Positions 44,801-53,800 of a stretch of 64,000 nucleotides of DNA are shown piece by piece. Within the stretch, counting starts at the first letter, position 1. Each line of letters begins with the position of its first letter. Under the pieces are notes generated by a model, which was given only the letters and a program-made list of their open reading frames with translations, searched no databases and was not told where the DNA came from. The translations under genes and the position numbers were made by a program. Origin of the DNA: Geotrypetes seraphini. Its lineage: Eukaryota > Chordata > Amphibia > Gymnophiona > Dermophiidae. The stretch spans positions 117,987,380 to 118,051,379 of the forward strand of contig NC_047095.1 of NCBI RefSeq assembly GCF_902459505.1, written 5' to 3'.

Positions 44801-47800
44801 CGTTTTGGGATTCCAGAATCTTACTACTATTTGGGTTTCTGCATGGAATCTTGCTACGCTTTGGGATTCCAGAATCTTACTACTATTTGGGATTCTGCAT
44901 GGAATCTTGCTACGCTTTGGGATTCCAGAATCTTACTACTATTTGGGATTCTGCATGGAATCTTGCTATGCTTTGGGATTGCAGAATCTTACTACTATTT
45001 GGGATTCTGCATGGAATCTTGCTATGCTTGGGGATTCCAGAATCTTACTACAATTTCGGTTTCTGCATGGAATCTTGCTACGCTTTGGGATTCCAGAATC
45101 TTACTACTATTTGGGATTCTGCATGGAATCTTGCTACGCTTTGGGATTCCAGAATCTTACTACTATTTGGGTTTCTGCATGGAATCTTGCTACGCTTTGG
45201 GATTCCAGAATCTTACTACTATTTGGGATTCTGCATGGAATCTTGCTATGCTTGGGGATTCCAGAATCTTACTACAATTTCGGTTTCTGCATGGAATCTT
45301 GCTACGCTTTGGGATTCCATAATCTTACTACTATTTGAGATTCTGCATGGAATCTTGCTACGCTTTGGGATTCCAGAATCTTACTACTATTTGGGATTCT
45401 GCATGGAATCTTGCTACGCTTTGGGATTCCAGAATCTTACTACTATTTGAGTTTCTGCATGGAATCTTGCTGCTCTTTGAGATTCTGCCAGGTACTTGTG
45501 ACCTGGATTGACCAGTGTTTGAAACAGGATACTGGGCTAGATAGACCATTTGTCTGACCAAGTATGGCTATTTTTATGTTCTTCTGCCCAATGCCTCTAC
45601 GGATTATAAGTTAAATAAAGCGTCATGGATACCTTTGGGCAAAACCCAGGCATCCAGATGATCCCCTGATGCAACTCTAGATGACAATGATGTCATAAGT
45701 GATCTCACACAAGGCATGAACCAGTCAGATCTGTCCTCAATATGTCATTGGTGGCCCCCACCCCACATATTTTGCACACTCTCATGATTTCACCAGCTAA
45801 TAGAGATAGGGTTACCAGATTTTACTTCAGTAAAATCCGGACCCCCTAGACCCGCCCGCCCAGTTCCACCCATCCCCATCCCCTTATGCCCAGTCCCACC
45901 CCCAATCCCACCCTAGCCTTATCCCAGCCCCGCTACCTGCTTTCGTTGGGCAGGAAGGCATCTGCGCAAGCGTGGATGCAATGTAATGACATCACACGCG
46001 CGCACGTGATGCCCTCCTGCCTGACACGATTTCGAGGAAGCTTTTCAAAACCCAGAGGACCTGTCCCGGGAAATCCGGACGTCTGGAAACCCTAAATACA
46101 GAGTATCGGTATTATTTATCCTTTTGTATAATTCTAGGACTAGGGAAAAGTTCATAAAACTATACTTAAATCTTTTATTGATTTTCAATTTAAATTTCAA
46201 GTATTACACTTGTACAGAAAGCAATAATAGGATAGATATTAAATACAATGTAAATATTACTCATAAGTTAATAAATTTACTATTTATGCTCAAGTCCTCA
46301 ACTTGGATCCAAGAATCAAGAAAAAATGGCAAAAATAAAATTACTAATAGTTACAAAAGAACTGAAAGCTTAGCACTGAAGTGAGGTCCAATAATCAAAT
46401 TATAGGGCTCAAGGGTTGCTTACATTCAGACGAGACATTGCCACAAAATTGGATAATTGGGATGGTTCAAAAAACACATACTTAAGAGTATGGTAATAGA
46501 GAATGACACGGTGACAAAATTCATCACCGTTCCCGTCCCCGCGGATAACTGCGGGAAATAATCCCATGTCATTTTCTAGTGTCTATTTCAGCCTCGGTCC
46601 TTCTACACCAGCATTCTTCAAAGCAAAGCTTGAGGGTCAGTGGTTGTGGCCATTCATACTCTGATTCTTATGGGAGCCAAGGATAATGAAGCCATTGTGA
46701 CATCACTGATGTGATTGGCTCTTAGGCACTGGTGGAATGAGGCATTATGACATCACAATATCTGCTCTGGATACCAGAGACTGTCATTCTTCAGTGTCTA
46801 TCTCAACCTCAGTCCTTCTACACCAGCATTCTTCAAAGCAAAGCTTGCGGATCAGTGGTTGTGGCCATTCATACTCCGATTCTTCCCTCTCTCCTTAAAG
46901 AATGACATGAAGATTGTTTACCGCGGTTATCCGCGGAGACGGTAATGATGATGAATTTTGTCACCGTGTCATTATCTAGTAACACACAATACATTTACAC
47001 GGATGTCTTAAATAAAAGGTCGCCCCCAAAGATATCACCCCAGGTTTCAAAAGAAGAAATTCACGGCGGCGCCTCTGCGTCTCCCGTGCCAAGTCTGGAA
47101 ACATTTGTATTCTGTAACCAAGAAAACGTTTTTGTCTATTTTTAAAGTAAAGCTTTAACAACCATGTTTTATCAACAGGTAAAGCTAAGGTAATAATCAT
47201 AATGGCTGATAATGCTAAATCTTTCTCAGATGTCTCTAAAATTTGTGAGATATTTAAAGGTTCTTGGTCTGAAGGTTTTTCTTTTTGTTGTTGATCTTGT
47301 CCTTTATCAGGTAAATAATAAAAGTTCATAAAACTATCTGCTATCTCCTTTAGGAATGTTTTAACTGTGGGGAGTAGTTAATTGCTAATTTATTGGGGTG
47401 TTGTTAATATGATCTCACGTCTTATAAGAGTTGCAAGTTGGGGGAGAAATGGAGTGTGTTTGTGTTTAGTGGCGTGCGGTGAGAGCTTTCAGGGGATTCA
47501 GTGAATCCCCAGCTCTACAGCCCTGTTTTTTGTTTTTATGTTTACTTTTTGCTTGATGCAATTTGAATTATTGACTAGGCAGCCTACTCAACCAGTCAAA
47601 CTACATCAAACAAAAAAGTAAACAAAAATAAAAGCAGGGCTCTTGTGCTGGGGATTCTCCGACCCCCCTGAAGGCCCCGACAGTACTGATCCGAATTTGA
47701 TTGGCTGAGCAGCATCTGCCTGTTGCCTGCTTGACCAATCAAATTCAGAGCAGTGCCCTCAGGGCCTTCAGGGGGTGGGGTGAATTCCCTGAAGGCCCTG

Positions 47801-50800
47801 ACCGCACTGATTGTGCTGTTTTTAACTAATTTTGATTTTAATGCTATCTGAAGGATCCCTAGCTAGCTGACATACCTGGGTCACGGTGTATATGAAAAAC
47901 TCCATCTTAGATCAGTGGGTAGTAAAACTAAAAACAGCAACCTGTGACTCCATTTCACTGCTCTGAGAAATCACGTATGCATGCAGGCCTGTTCTATGTA
48001 TCTGTCTTAAGTGCCTGGCACGGCAAGGAGGCAATAGGATGTTAGCCTTGATGTATAGATTATAGGATGGATTTATGGTTTTGTTTTTCTCTCTGCTGTT
48101 ACCTTTTGGCCAGAGCTGGTTAGAACTGGTTTGAACTGGTTAGGACACTATATAACTTTGGTGTCCGAGATCCTCAGGGTCTTCTGTTTATGCAGCCAGT
48201 TCTGCCCAGAAGTCCAGCATATATGCTTGTTTAATAAAAGCCTTTTTAAATCTCTTCAGTCTCTGGCTCAAGTCTCTGCACTACTAAAGGAGGGCCTTAT
48301 CTTAAAAGGTACCTTCATTTGGCGCAGCCGAACAGGGACTTGATCTACAGACTTGAGCCTGTTTGGCACGATCGTCTCCCTCGGAGGATTTCAAACCTTG
48401 CCTCCTACGAGACCCGTAATAGCCGGCATTAACCTGGTGGTTGACCAGGAACGGTTTTCTCGTCGAAGACAACGGATTGCACCTCGAGAAGGAACGAATC
48501 GGTGGAGATTTCTGGCTCCTGGTTTTGTTGTGCCGGTACCGGACCTGTCTTGGTAAGTGAGAAGTTGATTCCTTCTCTATCCTGTCTCTATCTCTTCTGT
48601 CTAGTAACTTCTTAATCAGTTGTGAAGCACAGAGAGGTATATAGGATTCTGGTTTCTGGAAATTGGAACTTTTGTTGGGTGCATATATAGATTGTATAAT
48701 ATGGGTCAGAACACCATCGAGCCCCTTCAGATCATGCTTAAATATTTTACAACTGCCTTTTCTGGCGATTATGGCGACCCTAAGATTTTTTATTGTTTTC
48801 TTCATCCTTATTTTTATTGTTGTCAAAGGCTTAGTATTTGGAATATAATCAACTTTTTGTCATACTTGTCAAATTAAAAAAAAACAAAAACAAAAGCTCT
48901 GGGGACACCTGACAAGACACAGAGAACGAGAAATTGGTGATGTTGAGAAATTACCCGGGGAGATGGAAATAGCATTTAGGTTGGAAACCTGGGAAAAGTT
49001 GGTAAAGCAAGCCAGCATGATTGTTTTGCCGAAAGTTGCAGACAGGATAGTGTAAGTTGCTTAACAGGGTAAAATGCATGTGGATCAAGACAGAATTAAG
49101 AATGTGAGTTCGCACTGATGAACGAGAATAAGGACTGTGATTTTAGATATATGTTGCGTGCAGTGGATTTGTTACAGACAGTGAGTAATTTAAAGAAAGT
49201 TGAGCCAGATAGTTTACGTGTTCTCGCAGTTGTCAAAGTGGTGTCTGCTGGTAATAAAAAAAGAAAAAAAAAAAAGCAACCGTTTGTCAGACATGTGGGA
49301 TTTGTGTTTGGCACATCCCTGCCTTTGTATCCCAGTGTTGGGGGATTTAAAGTACAAGACTAACAATGATAGAGGTTAAGTATCCATATTTTTCTGAAAA
49401 TTGAAATATTTGCTAAACATGGGCTTGATAATTCAAGTTCAAGTTTCAAGTTTTATTATTATTTGATGAATCGCCTATACAAACATTCTAAGCGCTGAAC
49501 AATTAAAAAAAAAAACCAACAACATTTTAGAGGACAAACAATTTTAAGACACAAGTACAAAGTTAAATAATAAAGTTTTTAAGAGTTTTATAAAAGAGAT
49601 AAGATCTTTTTCTTTTCTGATGTACAGTAGCAGTGCATTCCACGTTTGTGGCGCTGTAACAGAAAACATGTCATTTCTTCTTGTACCCACAATTTTTAAA
49701 GAAGGTACAGTTAATAAGTCTTGTGATGATGATCGTAGAGAACGAGGGGCATAATAAGGAATGATCATTCTAGACATGAATTGAGGCTCATTGAAAGCTA
49801 GAACTTTAAAAACCAAGAATAATATCTTAAAAGTAATTTGGTGGCTAATAGGTAGCCAATGGGACTTAATCAATAGCGGTGTAATGTGGTCAACTTTTTT
49901 TTTTTTTTTCCCTTTATGAATGAGTTTTATTGATAACGGATGGATTGAGATTACTTCTTTTGTGCTAACAGTCTCCCTTGCTTTCCCGTATTGTGTCTTT
50001 ATCCTGGTGTTCTTTATGAATTCTTTCTTCCCATGCATGTTTGTATAAAGTGTTATTATCAATCTGATTCTAAATACAATTGGAAACAGAAATACCTTTA
50101 AAATAAACTTGGTAGCTCAAACTCCAGAGGAAGGGGGTAGTTATTATGTAAGGACAGTGCAGACTAAAGTAGCTACATCTAGTCTGCAGCAGTGCCCACT
50201 CCTCAGAGTGTAGCGGGACCCAGGTGGCAGACAAGGGTTCCAGGTCTGCCTGCAGGGAACATGGCTAAGTGACCTCAGGGGTGGTGTCACGTTAAAATGT
50301 CTCTTCTTTGTCTTCGCAGTCATACATACAGAGCTGTTCTGGACCTGTTACAATGAGCCTTTTTCTACCCAGAGAAGGAGGACAATGTTCTGCTTTCAGT
50401 AACCTTGAAATGACCTTGCACTTAACATTTAACATGTTTCTTTTTTTCCTTTGAATTGACATTGCCATACTTCAGAATACCTCTATATTTAACATTGTAC
50501 ACTGTATCTTACTTTACCTAGTAAGTTTTGCTTATTTTTCAAGATTGAAGCACACCCTAGCAGTTGCGTCCCTGTCTGCCTTATGAATGTAATTGGCAGG
50601 GCACCAAGCCAGAGTGATCACATTCTTACGTTTTCTCTTTCGGATGTTCCAGTAACCATTAATAGATGCCTTTTATGATTATGTGATTATTATGCCATGT
50701 GTTATATCGCACTTTACTTTGCCACTGTGTGCACACAATTATGATTCGTGCTATGATGGACGTTTGTTTTTGTATAACTGTGCATTTCTCTGCAGATCTA

Positions 50801-53800
50801 AGTTCAGCTCTGAATCCTTGCCAGCTGGAAGAAAAGTTTCACGCCTTTTCTGTTTTCTATGTTTGTTTATGCCCTGTAATCTTTGTGTTGTCTATCTGTT
50901 TGGTTTGTGGGGTACCCCGGGGAAACCAACTATACCATTGGCCATTTTTGGAGATTTTTCTCTCCCTTTTTGCATTTTTGTTTTTTTCCTATCTAAATTG
51001 CCTTTCTAGCTGTTCACGCCCACGCTGCCCTCTGGCGCCAGCGCTCCTTCCTCACCTCCTCTGGATCCCCTATCCAACACCACCAACTCATCCTGGACCT
51101 TTTGGATGCTATCCTGCTACCCTCCAAAGTTTCTATCATGCACTGCTGGGCCCACCGTCGCCTCCGTGATTTCATCAGCCGCGGTAATGCCTTGGCTGAC
51201 CGCTCGGCTCGCCAGGCGGCCCTCCAAGGTCCGCCCACACCCCCTCTTCTGTTATCCCTTTCCTCCCCTCAACCTTTCCTTCATTCCCTTTCCCCCCAGT
51301 ACACTGACCCCGAGCGCAAGTGGGCCACGCAGCAACCTGGCCATTGCACCCTCCCATCCGGATGGATTACTATACCCTCCTGTATGTTCCACAACTCCTG
51401 GCCCTCACTGTTGTCCAACGTGCACACGATTTTTCTCATGCCGGTAACCCAGCCCTCCGCACTCTTCTCCGACAGAATTTCTATATCCCGAATCTCTCTC
51501 AACTCATCTCCCATGTTCTGCTCCGCTGTGTCATTTGCCTCCGACACAACCCCTCTTCTGTCAGACCCTCCGTTCCTGGCCACCAGCCTATCGGTTCACA
51601 CCCTATGCAAGTCCTCTCTACTGATTTTACCCACTTGCCCCCCTCCCATGGGTTCCGTTACCTCCTGGTTTTCATTGATTCCCACACTGGGTGGCCAGAG
51701 GCCTACCCAGTGTGCACAGAGAAAAGTAGGGAAATAGTAAAGGTTTTACTCCATGACATCATCCCTCGCTATGGCCTGCCCCTAGTGATTGGCAGCGATA
51801 ATGGCCCCGCCTACATAGCTGTACCCCAGGTAAACGCAATCAGTTGTCCCCATTTGAGCTCATGTATGGCCGACCCCCGCCGATAGTCAGTCTAGACCCC
51901 GAGTCTCTTGAACAGATAGGGAACGCTATCACAGACGCAGAGATAAAGCAACTAGGAAAGACCATTATGAAATTACAGAACTGGGTCATTTCTAGAGCCC
52001 CGCTGCCAATTACAACCCCTGTTCACCTCTACAAACCTGGGGATCAAGTGTGGCTGAAAGTATGGAAGAAAGAACCGCTGAAACCCCTTTGGACAGGGCC
52101 TTTCACTGTCTTACTTGCTTCCCCCACAGCTGTCAAATTGTCCCGCTACGAGTCTTGGATTCACTACAGCCGTGTGAAGCCCGCTGCTGAGTATATTTGT
52201 GAAAAAGGGCCTACTGACCTTCAACTGAAAATCACGCGGCTGCTCCACACTCTGGAAGAGTAATCACGCACGTCTGATCCGGAGATCTGACAAGATATTT
52301 AATATGAACTCTGTTGTATATTTACTGCTTGTGATTTACGTCTTGCCAACATTGTCCATGTCCCCTACCCCTCCCACGCCTGGGTGTGCCCCTTGTGTGG
52401 CACTAGTGGACAATGGGGGCAAAACGGAAAATGTTATTAGATTTCAAACTAATTATGAGTGTAAGGGTCAACTAGTGACCCCTGTATGTATATATAACAA
52501 GGTTGAATATTCTATATGTAATAATGGAGATTCACAGATCTGTTTCGACCCCAAAGCAACTAATAGGGATACTTGGATAGAGGTCAGGTCAGTCTGGGAT
52601 CAGGGCCCCCTGATTCAACAAACCCTGGTCACTAATCCCTATGTCCCGGCCTCAGTCCTCTTTGATGCTTGCCATGCCATGGACAAGAACCCCACCTTCC
52701 TTGGACGTTGTGGTGCCCTAGCATGGAGGAGGGAATATATGCACAACGATAAATACATGTGCCTGGCGGGACAGAAGCCGTCCCACTGTGAAGGGTCTTC
52801 CGAACACTACTACTGTAACTACTGGAGATGTGTATCCTGGGCTACTTGGGGTATGACCCGACTGCCTACCACCCGAGCCATATTATCCAAAATGGGTGAC
52901 TACCTCTGACTGTGGCCTCCAGAACTGTAACCCACTTAACTTCACTATCCTACAGCCGTTTAAATGGAACCTCGATGATAGCCTCCGGAAAGCTCGCTAT
53001 CTTGTGGGCCTACAGATATATGGTAAGGGCACAGACCCTGGTACTGTCTTACACATCAAACTCGTTGAGAGACACCGGATCCCTGAACAACACAGCATTG
53101 TGTTTCCCGACTTTTATGAACATATGAAACTTGACCAACAAGACTTTGTGCCCTCTGCCACCACCCGCAACCTTTTCATACAGTTCGCTGAAACCATAGG
53201 AGCCACCTTAAATCTGACAAACTGTTATGTCTGCAGGGGCACCCAGCTGGCCCCTGAAAAACTCCATTCTGGCAAAACACTGCATACAGCATCTCGGACC
53301 ATCCTTTACCACTCGTGTTGGACACCTGCAGTGCCAATCCTTATGGACTAAAAACAGTACCTCTCAGCCCGGATGGACTTATTGGACCGGAGATCCTAAG
53401 TTAAAAATACCCAGACGATGGAATACTACTGGCAATGCTACCACATTAAATGTCTACCTCAACCTGCCTGCTTCTGCCCCTTGGGCTGCACCAGAAGGAT
53501 ACTACTGGATCTGTGGGAAAACGGCATACCCCACTCTACCCTCAAATTGGACTGGCACTTGTGTTCTGGGCACTATCAAACCAGCCTTCTTCCTCCTCCC
53601 GTTATCCGAAGGAGAACATCTGGCTGTCCCAGTATTCGATCAACGGGCCCGTTCTGAAAGAAGCCTGGAAATTGGTAAATGGGAAGACACTTGGCCCCCG
53701 GAGCGCATCATTGCTGTCTACGGTCCTGCTACTTGGGCTGATGATGATATATTTGGACTTAACTCACTGACTGATTGGGCCTCCAAACCGGGACTCTTAA

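Noticed and set aside
44171-45450. Three overlapping plus-strand open frames of 355-423 codons
   Set aside because: They are the three frames of a 56-bp satellite without stops. There is no start context, signal or homology.
48131-48343. 70-codon open frame, repeated at 54315
   Set aside because: It lies within the long terminal repeats and has no counterpart in known retroviral accessory genes that I recognise.
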